A stretch of DNA of 64,000 bases from Edwardsiella hoshinae NBRC 105699 = ATCC 33379 (GTDB lineage Bacteria; Pseudomonadota; Gammaproteobacteria; Enterobacterales; Enterobacteriaceae), in NCBI RefSeq assembly GCF_000474215.1, contig NZ_BAUC01000015.1, forward strand, positions 62,001 through 126,000, written 5' to 3'. This document shows positions 38,431-47,947 of this stretch, in pieces. Position 1 is the stretch's first letter. Each line of letters opens with the position of its first letter. Below the pieces are notes generated by a model. The model made no database searches and was not told the DNA's origin. It saw only the letters and a list, made by a program, of their open reading frames with translations. The position numbers were made by a program, and so were the translations under genes.

Positions 38431-40497
38431 TTAGGCCAGGCCACAGAGGGTTAACAACAGATCGATAAGCTTAATGCCGATAAAGGGCACGACCAGCCCA
38501 CCGGCACCATAGATCCACAGGTTGCGGCGCAGTAGCGCGCTGGCACTCAGCGGGCGGTAACTTACCCCCCGTAGCGCCAGCGGGATCAGGAAGACGATGA
38601 TCACCGCGTTAAAGATCACTGCCGACATGATGGCCGACGTGGGCGAACTGAGGTGCATCACATTCAGTTGATTCAACTGTGGGTAGGTGGCGGCGAAGGC
38701 CGCTGGGATGATAGCGAAATATTTCGCGACGTCATTCGCGATGCTGAAGGTGGTCAGCGAGCCACGGGTCATCAGCATCTGCTTGCCGATATGCACCACT
38801 TCGATCAGTTTGGTCGGGTTAGAGTCCAGATCGACCATGTTGCCGGCCTCTTTGGCCGCCTGGGTGCCGGAGTTCATCGCGACCGCCACATCGGCTTGGG
38901 CCAGCGCCGGGGCATCGTTGGTGCCGTCACCGGTCATCGCCACCAGGCGTCCCTCAGCCTGATACTGACGGATCAACGCCAGTTTGGCCTCCGGTGTCGC
39001 CTCCGCGAGAAAGTCATCTACGCCGGCCTCGGCGGCGATGGCGGCGGCGGTCAGACGATTATCGCCGGTGATCATCACCGTCTTAATCCCCATGCGACGC
39101 AGCTCGGCGAAGCGCTCTTTGATTCCCCCTTTGACGATATCCTTCAGCGCCACAACCCCCAGGATACGGGCATCCTCCGCCACCACCAACGGGGTGGCGC
39201 CGCTGCGCGCCACGCGCTCGACCGCCTCATCCACCGAGCGTGGAAAGTGACCGTTGGCCGATGCGACATAACGGCGGATGGCATCGACGGAGCCTTTACG
39301 GATCATGCGGCCTTGGATGTTGACGCCGCTCATGCGTGTTTGAGCGGAAAAAGGAACGAAGGTGGCATGGAGACTGTGCAGATCGCGCTCACGTAAATTA
39401 AAGCGTTGCTTGGCCAGTACGACGATGCTGCGTCCCTCCGGCGTCTCATCCGCCAACGAGGCCAGTTGGGCGGCGCTGGCCAGCTGTTGTTCGCTGACGC
39501 CGCTGACCGGGAGAAATTCGGAGGCCTGGCGGTTGCCAAGGGTGATGGTTCCGGTCTTATCCAACAGCAGCACGTCTACGTCGCCGGCGGCTTCGATCGC
39601 CCGCCCGCTGGTGGCGATGACGTTGGCACCTAGCATGCGGCTCATTCCGGCCACGCCGATGGCGGAGAGCAGACCGCCGATGGTGGTGGGGATCAGGCAG
39701 ACCAACAACGCCACCAAGACACTGATGGTGACCGGGCTGCCCATGCGGTTGACCTGCGCGCCGAACAACGAGAAGGGATACAGCGTGGCGCAGGCCAGCA
39801 GGAATACCAGCGTCAGGGCGATCAGCAAGATAGTCAGGGCGATTTCATTCGGGGTCTTGCGCCGTTTGGCGCCTTCCACCATGGCGATCATCCGATCGAG
39901 GAAGGTTTCACCGGGGTTAACACTGCACTGCACGACCAACCAGTCGGAGAGCACCCGCGTCCCGCCGGTGACGGAGGAGAAATCGCCGCCCGACTCACGG
40001 ATCACGGGGGCCGACTCGCCGGTGATGGCGCTCTCGTCGACCGAGGCACCGCCCACCAGGACTTCGCCGTCGCAGGGAAGGGTATCGCCGGCCTCGACCA
40101 ACACGACATCGCCCTTACGCAGGCTCTCGGCGGCCACCTGCTGCCAGGGGGCGCCGTACTGTGCGTGTTGCAGCTTTTTGGCCCAGCTATGCTTCTTCAC
40201 TCCTTTCAGACTTTCGGCTTGCGCCTTACTGCGCCCTTCGGCCAAGGCTTCGGCCAGGTTGGCGAACAATACGGTAAACCACAGCCATAGCGTCAGACTG
40301 CCGGTGAAGGCTGCGCTGCCGCCGGTATAACCGCTTAAGATCATCAGCCAAATAATGCTGGTCAGCAGACTACCCAGGTAGACGACGAACATTACCGGAT
40401 TGCGCCATTGCACGCGCGGGTCCAGTTTGCGTAGGGCGTCACGCAGCGCGGTCTTAAGCAGCGCGGGGTCGAATAGGGCTCGCTGTTGGTGACTCAT
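38431..40497 (-). CDS. kdpB: K+-transporting P-type ATPase subunit KdpB
   Basis: Catalytic subunit of the high-affinity K+ pump. The 688 residues have seven predicted spans. Key motifs are [26 protein letters not shown] (actuator), [15 protein letters not shown], the phosphorylated Asp313 in [16 protein letters not shown], and [24 protein letters not shown] chose ATG 40497 because [11 protein letters not shown] aligns with the E. coli start and has a GAGA ribosome-binding site. An ATG at 40527 that overlaps the kdpA stop (ATGA) would add ten residues and is a real alternative. Confidence 0.95.
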   Translation of the reverse strand: MSHQQRALFDPALLKTALRDALRKLDPRVQWRNPVMFVVYLGSLLTSIIWLMILSGYTGGSAAFTGSLTLWLWFTVLFANLAEALAEGRSKAQAESLKGVKKHSWAKKLQHAQYGAPWQQVAAESLRKGDVVLVEAGDTLPCDGEVLVGGASVDESAITGESAPVIRESGGDFSSVTGGTRVLSDWLVVQCSVNPGETFLDRMIAMVEGAKRRKTPNEIALTILLIALTLVFLLACATLYPFSLFGAQVNRMGSPVTISVLVALLVCLIPTTIGGLLSAIGVAGMSRMLGANVIATSGRAIEAAGDVDVLLLDKTGTITLGNRQASEFLPVSGVSEQQLASAAQLASLADETPEGRSIVVLAKQRFNLRERDLHSLHATFVPFSAQTRMSGVNIQGRMIRKGSVDAIRRYVASANGHFPRSVDEAVERVARSGATPLVVAEDARILGVVALKDIVKGGIKERFAELRRMGIKTVMITGDNRLTAAAIAAEAGVDDFLAEATPEAKLALIRQYQAEGRLVAMTGDGTNDAPALAQADVAVAMNSGTQAAKEAGNMVDLDSNPTKLIEVVHIGKQMLMTRGSLTTFSIANDVAKYFAIIPAAFAATYPQLNQLNVMHLSSPTSAIMSAVIFNAVIIVFLIPLALRGVSYRPLSASALLRRNLWIYGAGGLVVPFIGIKLIDLLLTLCGLA

Positions 40498-40523
40498 GAT
40501 GATTTTCTCTTTTGTCCTTGCGC

Positions 40524-42221
40524 TCACGGCTGGCTGGGAACCAGCGTCATTTGTAGCTGTTCGGCCACCGGCCCGAGAGCCAGTGCCGGAATAAAGGTCA
40601 GGGCGCCGACCAGTAAGATGGTGCCGATCAGCAGACCGACGAATAGGGCCCCGTGGCTAGGCAGGGTTCCGTTGCCGACCGGTTGGCGTTTTTTCAGTGC
40701 CAGAGCACCGGCGATGGCCATGACCGGGATAATCACCCCGAAACGGCCGAGCAACATGACGAGGGCCAGCAATAGGTTGTAGAACGGGGTGTCGGCGCGC
40801 AATCCGCCGAAGGCACTGCCGTTGTTGTTGGCGGCAGAGGAAAAAGCGTATAGCACCTCACTAAAGCCATGGGCCCCCGGATTGAGGATGGCGCTGCGTC
40901 CGGCGTCACACAGTAGGGCGATGGCGCTGCCGACCAGAACCAGGGCGGGGGGGATCAGGATGGCCAGTGCGGTCATCTTCATCTCGAAGACGGTGATCTT
41001 TTTCCCCAGATACTCGGGGGTACGGCCGATCATCAGCCCGGCGAGGAAGACGGTGAGCAGGACGAACAATAGCATGCCATAGAGCCCGCTACCGACGCCG
41101 CCGAAGACCACCTCGCCGATCTGCATCAACCACATCGGCACCATGCCGCCGAGGGGAGTGAAAGCGTCATGCAGCGCATTGACTGCTCCACAGGAGGCGG
41201 CGGTCGTCACTACGGCGTACAGGGCGGAGGCGAGGATACCGAAACGGCTCTCTTTGCCCTCCATGTTGCCGTTACTGTCGGCCCCTAGGGCCATCAGGTG
41301 TGGATTGCCTTGCAATTCGGCATACATCACCACCGCGGCGGCGATGCTGAAGATCAGCACCATGGCCCACAGCAAGGCGTGTCCTTGGCGGCTATCGCCG
41401 ACACTGCGGCCGAAGGCGAAGCAGAGTGCGGTCGGCAGCAGGAAGATCGCCACCATTTGTACCAGATTGCTCAATGCGCTGGGGTTTTCGAACGGGTGGG
41501 CGGAGTTGGCAGCGAAGAAGCCGCCGCCATTGGTGCCCAACAGTTTGATCGCCTCTTGCGAGGCGACCGGCCCCATCGGTAGCAGTTGTTCTCCTCCCTC
41601 CAACGGGCTGACATCGACATAGGCGGCGAAGTTTTGTACCACGCCCTGGCCGACGAAGAATAACGCCAGCAACAGTGATAGAGGTAACAAGACATACAGG
41701 GTGATGCGCCACAGATCGACCCAGGCATTACCTAACGCCGCATCGGCGTGGCGGGTGAAGGCACGGGTCAGCGCGAACAAGATGGCGATGCCGCTGGCGG
41801 CGGAGAGAAAGTTCTGCACGCCGAGTCCGGCCATCTGGCTAAGGTAGCTTAGGCTGTTCTCACCGCTATAGGCCTGCCAGTTGGTGTTGGTGACAAAGCT
41901 GATGGCGGTGTTGAGCGCTAGATCCCAGCGCAGGCCAGGAAAGCCTTGCGGATTAAGCGGTAATACGCCTTGGGCTAACAACAGGACGAACAATAGCGTC
42001 GCGCCGAGCAGGTTGAAGGCGAGGATCGCTTGCAGATAGCGGCGCCAGTCCATGTCACATGGCGTGACGCCGCATAAGCGCCACAGGATATGCTCCGTAC
42101 GCACCATGGCACGATAAGGCTCACCGTCGATGAGTCGACTCAATAGACTGCCGAGCGGAGGCGCCAGGACGAACAGCGCCAACAGCAACAGGCCGATGAG
42201 CATCAGGGCGTTGAGTAACAT
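40524..42221 (-). CDS. kdpA: K+-transporting ATPase channel subunit KdpA
   Basis: Ion-selective membrane subunit descended from a K+ channel. The 565 residues have about ten spans and the pore-loop signatures [47 protein letters not shown] and [13 protein letters not shown]. The start at 42221 ([24 protein letters not shown]) is taken because it overlaps the kdpF stop in TGATG. The longer upstream frame is only the other frame of kdpF. Confidence 0.96.
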   Translation of the reverse strand: MLLNALMLIGLLLLALFVLAPPLGSLLSRLIDGEPYRAMVRTEHILWRLCGVTPCDMDWRRYLQAILAFNLLGATLLFVLLLAQGVLPLNPQGFPGLRWDLALNTAISFVTNTNWQAYSGENSLSYLSQMAGLGVQNFLSAASGIAILFALTRAFTRHADAALGNAWVDLWRITLYVLLPLSLLLALFFVGQGVVQNFAAYVDVSPLEGGEQLLPMGPVASQEAIKLLGTNGGGFFAANSAHPFENPSALSNLVQMVAIFLLPTALCFAFGRSVGDSRQGHALLWAMVLIFSIAAAVVMYAELQGNPHLMALGADSNGNMEGKESRFGILASALYAVVTTAASCGAVNALHDAFTPLGGMVPMWLMQIGEVVFGGVGSGLYGMLLFVLLTVFLAGLMIGRTPEYLGKKITVFEMKMTALAILIPPALVLVGSAIALLCDAGRSAILNPGAHGFSEVLYAFSSAANNNGSAFGGLRADTPFYNLLLALVMLLGRFGVIIPVMAIAGALALKKRQPVGNGTLPSHGALFVGLLIGTILLVGALTFIPALALGPVAEQLQMTLVPSQP

Positions 42222-42310
42222 CAGAATGCCTCCGCATGCCACAGTGCATACACCAGATACACCAGCAGTAGCAGCACCAAAACGGCGCCGGCGATCACGC
42301 CTACTGTCAT
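42221..42310 (-). CDS. kdpF: Kdp complex small subunit KdpF
   Basis: A 29-residue single-span peptide that stabilises the Kdp complex. The sequence starts [20 protein letters not shown] and ends ALWHAEAF, with the same length and tail as E. coli KdpF. A GAGGAGAAAGG-type ribosome-binding site lies just upstream, and its stop overlaps the kdpA start. Confidence 0.95.
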   Translation of the reverse strand: MTVGVIAGAVLVLLLLVYLVYALWHAEAF

Positions 42311-42390
42311 TACCTTTCTCCTCATTATGCATTGCTTGATGACCTCCTTAGGGTAGGAAAGCGCGGGCATAAAAACGGTAAAAAAGGCGG

Positions 42391-42419
42391 TGTAGGCTGT
42401 AAAAAAAATATAAAAATGG
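42391..42419 (-). promoter_or_regulatory. Candidate KdpE binding site of the kdp promoter
   Basis: On the minus strand the sequence reads CATTTTTATATTTTTTTTACAGCC, about 80-110 bases before kdpF. It closely resembles the T-rich KdpE site of E. coli kdp as I recall it (CATTTTTATACTTTTTTTACACC). The core promoter should lie between here and 42311. Confidence 0.65.
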
Positions 42420-42502
42420 AGTTTATTCAATCAAATGTCGGTGATTCAGCCAGCAAGGGCGACGGGCGGCGTCGAGCATACCGCCAGACTCCGGTGGGGG
42501 GG

Positions 42503-43393
42503 TTAGGACATCGGCAGCTCAAGCGACTCGCACATCGCCTGCTGTAGGGCGGCTATCAGGCGTTGGTGGCGTCCGGGGAGCGGCCATTCGGCACGGTAGG
42601 TCAACCAGAGGGTATCCGTTACCTCGACAGGTGTGGTCAGTATCCGGATGTGATTTGGCCGAGGGAAGGCGCGGATGGCGCAGCGGGGCAGCACGCTAAA
42701 ACCGAGTCCGCGGGCCACCGGCTCTAAGATCAGACCGATTTGATTGGTGAACGCGCGTATTGGCAGCGTGGCGAGCGATGCGCCGGGATAGTTGCGTCCC
42801 AACAGGCGTTGCGCCATATCATGGCCGTCGGGGTGGTCGATGAATCCGAGCCGACAAAGATCCGCCCAGCCCTCGCCTTGGTAGCTCGCCGGGACCACCA
42901 GGCAGAGCGGCTCTTGCACGAAGGGGCGGGCGTTCAGTTGGGGATGGTCGGCGGGACGATCGACTAAGCCGATGTCGCTCTCTCCTGCCAGCAACGCGTG
43001 GATAATGTCATGCGTCGGCGCGAAACGGTGGCGGATAACCAAATCGGGGTGAGCCTGTTGCTGATCTAACAACAGCGGATAGAGTAATAGACCGATGCTG
43101 CCCGGGGTGCTGAGGGTGATGGTGCCGCGATAGGGATCGTCATCGGCGAGGGTCGCACGCAGTTGGGCGCAGGCGAGCGCCTGTTGGCGAGCGAACGCTA
43201 ACACCATCCGTCCCCGTGGCGTCAGTTCGAGCCGGCGCGGTTGGCGCAGCAGCAGGGGACCGAGTTCGGCTTCGAGGCGTTGCACATGTTGACTGACGGC
43301 TGCCTGGGTGAGATCGAGGTGTTCGGCAGCGCGGGTAAAACTCCCGGTTTCATTGATGACGATGAACGTCCGTAGCCAGAGTGGATTGAGCAT
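42503..43393 (-). CDS. LysR-family transcriptional regulator
   Basis: Predicted LysR-type DNA-binding regulator of unknown target. The 296 residues have an N-terminal helix-turn-helix (about 1-60; LRTFIVINETGSFTRAAEHLDLTQAAVSQHVQRLEAELG) and a C-terminal substrate-binding domain (about 90-290; GTITLSTPGSIGLLLYPLLLDQQQ). It is divergent from a VOC-superfamily gene 106 bases away, the usual arrangement for a LysR regulator and its target. Although upstream of kdp on the same strand, it is separated from kdpF by about 190 bases that include the kdp control region. Confidence 0.88.
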   Translation of the reverse strand: MLNPLWLRTFIVINETGSFTRAAEHLDLTQAAVSQHVQRLEAELGPLLLRQPRRLELTPRGRMVLAFARQQALACAQLRATLADDDPYRGTITLSTPGSIGLLLYPLLLDQQQAHPDLVIRHRFAPTHDIIHALLAGESDIGLVDRPADHPQLNARPFVQEPLCLVVPASYQGEGWADLCRLGFIDHPDGHDMAQRLLGRNYPGASLATLPIRAFTNQIGLILEPVARGLGFSVLPRCAIRAFPRPNHIRILTTPVEVTDTLWLTYRAEWPLPGRHQRLIAALQQAMCESLELPMS

Positions 43394-43499
43394 AAATTAA
43401 TTTTATCGCTTCTATTACTTTAACCTTATTTTTGATTATGTGTAATCGCTCTACGCTGTCACGCGTTTTCTACCGACGAGTGTGAGGTGAGTGAGAGTG

Positions 43500-44000
43500 A
43501 TGGCGTATCCACGTAGTTTTTCCCATATTGGTATCAGCGTGACCGATCTGGCGCGGGCGGTCGACTTTTATACATCTGTGATGGGGTGGTATCTGGTGAT
43601 GCCGCCGACCGAGATCCGCGAGGATGATTCCGCTATTGGCGTGATGTGTAATGATGTGTTTGGCCCTGGCTGGGGTTCGTTTCGTATCGCACATCTGGCG
43701 ACGGGCGATAAGATCGGCATCGAACTGTTCCAGTTTCCCAACAGCGAGGCGCGTGTGAATAACTTCGAGTTCTGGAAGAACGGGGTATTTCACTTCAGTG
43801 TGCAGGACCCGGATGTCGAAGGATTAGCGGCCCGTATCGTCGCGGCGGGCGGTAAGCAACGGATGCCGGTGCGTGAATATTATCCGGGCGAGAAGCCTTA
43901 CCGCATGGTCTATATGGAGGATCCGTTCGGCAATATCATTGAGATCTACAGCCACAGCTACGAGTTGACCTATTCGGCCGGCGCTTATCAAAACGTGTGA
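43500..44000 (+). CDS. VOC-superfamily (glyoxalase/dioxygenase fold) protein
   Basis: Predicted metal-dependent enzyme of the vicinal oxygen chelate fold, of unknown substrate. The 166 residues contain two beta-alpha-beta-beta-beta modules. A metal-ligand His is visible early (FSHIGISVTDLARAVDFYTSVMGWYL), with HFSVQDPDVEGLAARI in the second module and YMEDPFGNIIEIYSHSYE supplying a C-terminal Glu ligand. ATG 43500 is preferred; GTG codons at 43491 and 43497 are possible starts because AGG at 43485-43487 is the only ribosome-binding site. Divergent from a LysR gene that probably regulates it. Confidence 0.85.
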   Translation: MAYPRSFSHIGISVTDLARAVDFYTSVMGWYLVMPPTEIREDDSAIGVMCNDVFGPGWGSFRIAHLATGDKIGIELFQFPNSEARVNNFEFWKNGVFHFSVQDPDVEGLAARIVAAGGKQRMPVREYYPGEKPYRMVYMEDPFGNIIEIYSHSYELTYSAGAYQNV

Positions 44001-44082
44001 TCGCCTGCGGATCGAGCAGGAATGAGGTGGTCGGATGAGTGCTTGCTTTCTGCGCAGCGAGGGGCTATGTTGGAGCCATTCA

Positions 44083-44109
44083 GGCCAGCGCTTCTGGCCG
44101 CAGGTTTTC
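44083..44109 (+). terminator. Possible terminator after the VOC gene
   Basis: The stem GGCCAG (44083-44088) pairs with CTGGCC (44094-44099) around loop CGCTT, followed after GCAGG by four T. A short stem, so only a tentative terminator. Confidence 0.35.
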
Positions 44110-44152
44110 CGCCTAGCGCGTAGGTCTTAGGCGTGTTTGCAAGGAGGTCTCG

Positions 44153-44356
44153 ATGCCCTATCCCCCTTATTCCTGGTCACGCATCCTGCTACGCCGTTGC
44201 TGTGTCATCCTGGTAGGCGCGTTGGCGCTGCCGGTGATGCTGTGGCGTAAGGATCGCGCGCGTTTTTACAGTTATCTGCATCGGGTATGGTGTAAGACGA
44301 GCGACAAACCGGTGTGGCTGAGCGAATCTGAAAAGGTGAAGCCTGACTTCTTCTGA
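44153..44356 (+). CDS. ybfA: YbfA, DUF2517 small membrane protein
   Basis: Homologue of E. coli YbfA, which also lies next to kdp. The 67 residues have one hydrophobic segment (about 10-30; [20 protein letters not shown]) followed by the conserved soluble tail [16 protein letters not shown] and [21 protein letters not shown] precedes the ATG. Function unknown. Confidence 0.92.
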   Translation: MPYPPYSWSRILLRRCCVILVGALALPVMLWRKDRARFYSYLHRVWCKTSDKPVWLSESEKVKPDFF

Positions 44357-44449
44357 CGGTGCGTGCCTGAGACTCGCAGATGTGGCGCGACAGTCTACAC
44401 TTGCGTAAGGATCCTGGAAATCGTCTATTGTTGTGAAGGGAGGCTTACC

Positions 44450-45403
44450 ATGTCATCTGCGATCCCGGTCGGTATCAGTGCCTGTCTGCTCGGTCAAACG
44501 GTGCGTTTCGATGGCGGTCATAAGCGTCTGGCCTTGGCCTGTGAGACGCTGGCGCCATTTTTTCACTTCTTGCCCGTCTGTCCCGAAATGGGCATAGGGC
44601 TGCCGTCGCCGCGTCCCGCTCTACGCCTGATGCGGCGTGAGGCGTCATCGGAGATCGCGCTGGTTGATAGCCGCGACCCTAGCCTGGATTATACGGCGGC
44701 GATGCAGGCGTTTTCCGCGCGTCAGCTGCCGCAACTACACGCATTGTGCGGGTTTATACTCTGTGCACGTTCGCCCAGTTGTGGTATGGAGCGGGTAAAG
44801 CTTTACAGCGGACAAGAGGCGCGGAAGAGTGGGGTCGGGCTGTTTGCCGCCGCCTTGATGGCGGCGATGCCGTGGTTACCGGTCGAGGAGGATGGCCGCC
44901 TGAGCGATGCGCTGCTGCGTGAGAACTTCATTGCTCGCGTGTATGCCTTGCATGAATTTAATCAGCTATGGCGCCAAGGGTTGACGCGCGGCGCGCTGGT
45001 GGCTTTCCATAGCCGCTATAAGCTGTTGCTGCTGGCGCATTCACAATCCGATTACCGCGCCTTGGGGCGGTTGGTGGCGGCTATCGCCCAGTATGACTCG
45101 CTGGCGCAGTTCGCCGCCGACTACCGTGTGCGCCTGATGGCGTTGATGCGCCAGCCCGCGACACGGCGTAACCATACCAACGTGCTGCAACACGTACAGG
45201 GATACTTCAGCCCGCGCCTGAGTGCCGCCCAGCGTGCCGAGTTGAGCGAGTTGATTTTGCAGTACCGCCAAGGGACGCAGCCGTTGTTGGCCCCCTTGAC
45301 GCTGTTGAAGCATTATCTGCGTGAGTATCCCGATGATTATTTGGCCTCACAGCGTTATTTTTCGCCGTATCCGGACGTCTTGCGTCTGCGCTATGGTCAT
45401 TAG
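44450..45403 (+). CDS. ybgA: YbgA, two-domain DUF523-DUF1722 protein
   Basis: The 317 residues combine an N-terminal DUF523 domain (about 1-150; IPVGISACLLGQTVRFDGGHKR, LPVCPEMGIGLPSPRPALRL, FILCARSPSCGMERV) with a C-terminal DUF1722 domain (about 175-310; ENFIARVYALHEFNQLWRQG, FHSRYKLLLLAHSQ). E. coli K-12 YbgA has only the DUF1722 part (about 169 residues). The Cys pairs in DUF523 suggest metal or Fe-S binding, which is inferred. GGGAGG precedes ATG 44450. It lies directly before phrB, as in E. coli, with a ten-base gap. Confidence 0.9.
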   Translation: MSSAIPVGISACLLGQTVRFDGGHKRLALACETLAPFFHFLPVCPEMGIGLPSPRPALRLMRREASSEIALVDSRDPSLDYTAAMQAFSARQLPQLHALCGFILCARSPSCGMERVKLYSGQEARKSGVGLFAAALMAAMPWLPVEEDGRLSDALLRENFIARVYALHEFNQLWRQGLTRGALVAFHSRYKLLLLAHSQSDYRALGRLVAAIAQYDSLAQFAADYRVRLMALMRQPATRRNHTNVLQHVQGYFSPRLSAAQRAELSELILQYRQGTQPLLAPLTLLKHYLREYPDDYLASQRYFSPYPDVLRLRYGH

Positions 45404-45412
45404 GTGGCACCG

Positions 45413-46843
45413 ATGACGACGCATGTGGTTTGGCTGCGTAACGATCTGCGTATGAACGATAATCGTGCGTTGCATGCTGCCTGCGCCGCTCCCCACGCCC
45501 GGGTGCTGGCTCTGTACGTGGCGACGCCGCGTCAGTGGCAGATGCAGGATATGGCGCCCCGTCAGGCGCAGTTTATTTGGCAGAATCTGCGCTTATTACA
45601 GGCTGAACTCGCAGCGCGTCACATAGCGCTGCATTGCTTGAGCGTGGCGGACTATGACGCACAGCGGCAGGCTGTGGCACAGTTTTGCGACCAGCATCAG
45701 GCCACGGCCCTGTTCTTTAATCGTCAGTATGAGTTAAATGAACGGCGGCGGGATGCGGCGCTATGTGCCACGCTACCGATCCCCTGCCATCGCTTCGACG
45801 ATGCCTTGTTGTTGCCGCCTGGTACGGTACTGACGGGCAGCGGACAGATGTTTAAGGTATTTACCCCATTTAAGCGTGCCTTCTTATCTCTGTTGAGCCA
45901 GCATGACATCGCTCCCCTGCCGGCGCCTGCGCCGCGCGCGCCTCAGCCCGCCGCGCCCCTTTTGACCACCCCCTTTGACTACCCGGCGGCGGCGATCGAT
46001 GCGACGTTGTTCCCTGCCGGAGAGTGCGCCGCCCTGGCGCGGCTGGCGCATTTCTGTCACAACGATCTGGCGACCTATGCGTTGCGGCGTGACTTTCCTG
46101 CACAGGCGGGCACGAGCCTGTTGTCACCCTATTTGACGTTAGGGATCTTGTCGCCGCGTCAGTGTGTGGCGGCGATGCGGGAGCGGCTATCCTGTGCGCC
46201 GAATGCGGCCTCCGGGAGTGAGGCCTGGCTGAATGAGCTTATCTGGCGTGAGTTCTACCGCCACCTGCTGGTGGCTTGGCCCGATCTGTGTCGTCACCGT
46301 CCCTTTATTGCGTGGACGGCGCGTATTCGTTGGCGTGATGATGCACAGGGCTTGCAGCGCTGGCAACAGGGAATGACCGGTTTCCCGTTGATCGATGCGG
46401 CCATGCGTCAACTCAATCATTGCGGTTGGATGCATAACCGGCTACGGATGTTGACGGCCAGTTTTCTGGTCAAAGATCTGTTGATCGACTGGCGTCTCGG
46501 TGAGCGTTATTTCCTCAGCCAATTGCTCGACGGCGATCTAGCGGCGAATAATGGTGGTTGGCAGTGGGCGGCCTCGACGGGGAGCGACGCCGCGCCCTAT
46601 TTTCGCATCTTCAATCCGACCACGCAGGGGCAGCGTTATGATGCCCTGGGGCTGTTTATCCGTCGCTGGCTACCGGCGTTGAGGGATGTCCCGGATAGTG
46701 AGATCCATCACCCTCAACGCTGGGCGTTGCGTCAACGGCGCGTGCTAGACTATCCCGATCCTTTGGTCGATCACGCCCGGGCGCGGCGAGACACGCTGTT
46801 GGCCTTCCAACGCGCGCGTGCGGCTGACGATGACGGGGGATGA
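45413..46843 (+). CDS. phrB: Deoxyribodipyrimidine photolyase PhrB
   Basis: FAD enzyme that uses blue light to split cyclobutane pyrimidine dimers. The 476 residues have an N-terminal antenna-binding Rossmann domain (1-130; MTTHVVWLRNDLRMNDNRAL) and a C-terminal FAD domain (about 200-470). The FAD domain includes WLNELIWREFYRHLL, AMRQLNHCGWMHNRLRM and DGDLAANNGGWQWAASTGSDAAPYFRIFNP, which bears the tryptophans of the electron-transfer chain. ATG 45413 is chosen over GTG 45404 by homology and by AGGTGG six bases upstream. Confidence 0.96.
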   Translation: MTTHVVWLRNDLRMNDNRALHAACAAPHARVLALYVATPRQWQMQDMAPRQAQFIWQNLRLLQAELAARHIALHCLSVADYDAQRQAVAQFCDQHQATALFFNRQYELNERRRDAALCATLPIPCHRFDDALLLPPGTVLTGSGQMFKVFTPFKRAFLSLLSQHDIAPLPAPAPRAPQPAAPLLTTPFDYPAAAIDATLFPAGECAALARLAHFCHNDLATYALRRDFPAQAGTSLLSPYLTLGILSPRQCVAAMRERLSCAPNAASGSEAWLNELIWREFYRHLLVAWPDLCRHRPFIAWTARIRWRDDAQGLQRWQQGMTGFPLIDAAMRQLNHCGWMHNRLRMLTASFLVKDLLIDWRLGERYFLSQLLDGDLAANNGGWQWAASTGSDAAPYFRIFNPTTQGQRYDALGLFIRRWLPALRDVPDSEIHHPQRWALRQRRVLDYPDPLVDHARARRDTLLAFQRARAADDDGG

Positions 46844-46874
46844 GTCGATATGGGACGACAGGGAGAGCAAGCAG

Positions 46875-47891
46875 ATGTTGACCAAGAGAATCCTCTGGTG
46901 TGGGGTGGTGGGCGCTTGGCTGTTGTATGGTCTGCTGGCGTTGCCCGCGTTGGCGGGCTTTCAGGTGGTGGCATTAGGCAGTGGTGGGGGGCTGAGCGGC
47001 GATAACCTCCCCGCCTATTTGATCCGCCATGAGCGGGATACGGGTTATGTGGCGCTAGACGCGGGTTCGACCCTGCCGGGGATCGCCAAGGCGCTAGCCC
47101 AGGGCGCTTTCCCCGAAGCGAGCGCCGAGCGCGCCGCACCCTGGACCCCGCAAGGATACGTGCTGCGCGAGTTGATTACGGCCTATTTTATCAGCCACCC
47201 CCATCTGGACCATGTCGCCGGGCTATTGTTGGTCGCGCCGGAGGATAGCCGCAAGCCGATCTATACCCTGGCAAGCAGTGCGGAGACGCTACGTACCCAC
47301 TATTTTAACTGGAAAAGCTGGCCCAATTTTAGTGATGCCGGACAGGGGCAACGCTTGGGTACCTATCGTATTCATAGCGTACGCCCAGCACAGCGTTTCT
47401 CGTTAGGGAATAGCGGGATGAGTGCCCAGGTTTATCCGTTGAGTCACGCCGGGGTGACCTCGGCGATGATCCTGTTGGAGCGAGCGGGCGAGTATTTCGC
47501 CTATTTCGGCGATACTGGCGCCGATAGCGTCGAGCAGAGCAACCATCTCGATCGTATCTGGCGCCGCTTGGGGCCGTTGTTGGCCAGCGGTGCGCTAAAA
47601 GGCATGATCATCGAAACCTCGTTCAGTGACGCTGTGCCCCCGTCGCATCTGTTCGGTCATCTCACGCCACGCCTGCTCAATCAGGAGTTGGTTCAACTGG
47701 CCCGTTACAGCGGTGATAGCGCGGCATTGCAGGGATTCCCGGTCGTGATCGCGCATATTAAACCCTCGTTACGGGCTGGAGAGACGGCGGAGCAAACCAT
47801 CATGGCCCAATTGGCAGCGGGCAACCGTAGCGGCGTACGCTTTCACCATTTGCGTCAAGGGGAGCATGCGCTGTTTTCAGGGCGGGAGTAG
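46875..47891 (+). CDS. cpdP: Class II cyclic-nucleotide (3',5'-cAMP) phosphodiesterase, predicted periplasmic
   Basis: Metallo-beta-lactamase-fold enzyme of the PDE class II family (yeast PDE1, Vibrio CpdP), which hydrolyses cAMP to AMP. The 338 residues have a signal-like N-terminus (KRILWCGVVGAWLLYGLLALPALA, cleavage near 27). The metal motif is SHPHLDHVAGL (108-113), with further ligands likely in PLSHAGVTSAMI, FGDTGADSVEQ and HIKPSLR. ATG 46875 has GGGAGA upstream; an earlier frame start inside phrB lacks one. The gene takes the place of dtpD (ybgH) found between phr and ybgI in E. coli. It suggests breakdown of extracellular or periplasmic cyclic nucleotides. Confidence 0.85.
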   Translation: MLTKRILWCGVVGAWLLYGLLALPALAGFQVVALGSGGGLSGDNLPAYLIRHERDTGYVALDAGSTLPGIAKALAQGAFPEASAERAAPWTPQGYVLRELITAYFISHPHLDHVAGLLLVAPEDSRKPIYTLASSAETLRTHYFNWKSWPNFSDAGQGQRLGTYRIHSVRPAQRFSLGNSGMSAQVYPLSHAGVTSAMILLERAGEYFAYFGDTGADSVEQSNHLDRIWRRLGPLLASGALKGMIIETSFSDAVPPSHLFGHLTPRLLNQELVQLARYSGDSAALQGFPVVIAHIKPSLRAGETAEQTIMAQLAAGNRSGVRFHHLRQGEHALFSGRE

Positions 47892-47947
47892 CGTATTATT
47901 CGAGGATCGAATGATAAGGGGCGAATGCCGCTACGTGAGGAGAGGGC

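Noticed and set aside
44363-44449. Extended N-terminus for ybgA
   Set aside because: The extra 29 codons lack family similarity, and GGGAGG lies just before ATG 44450.
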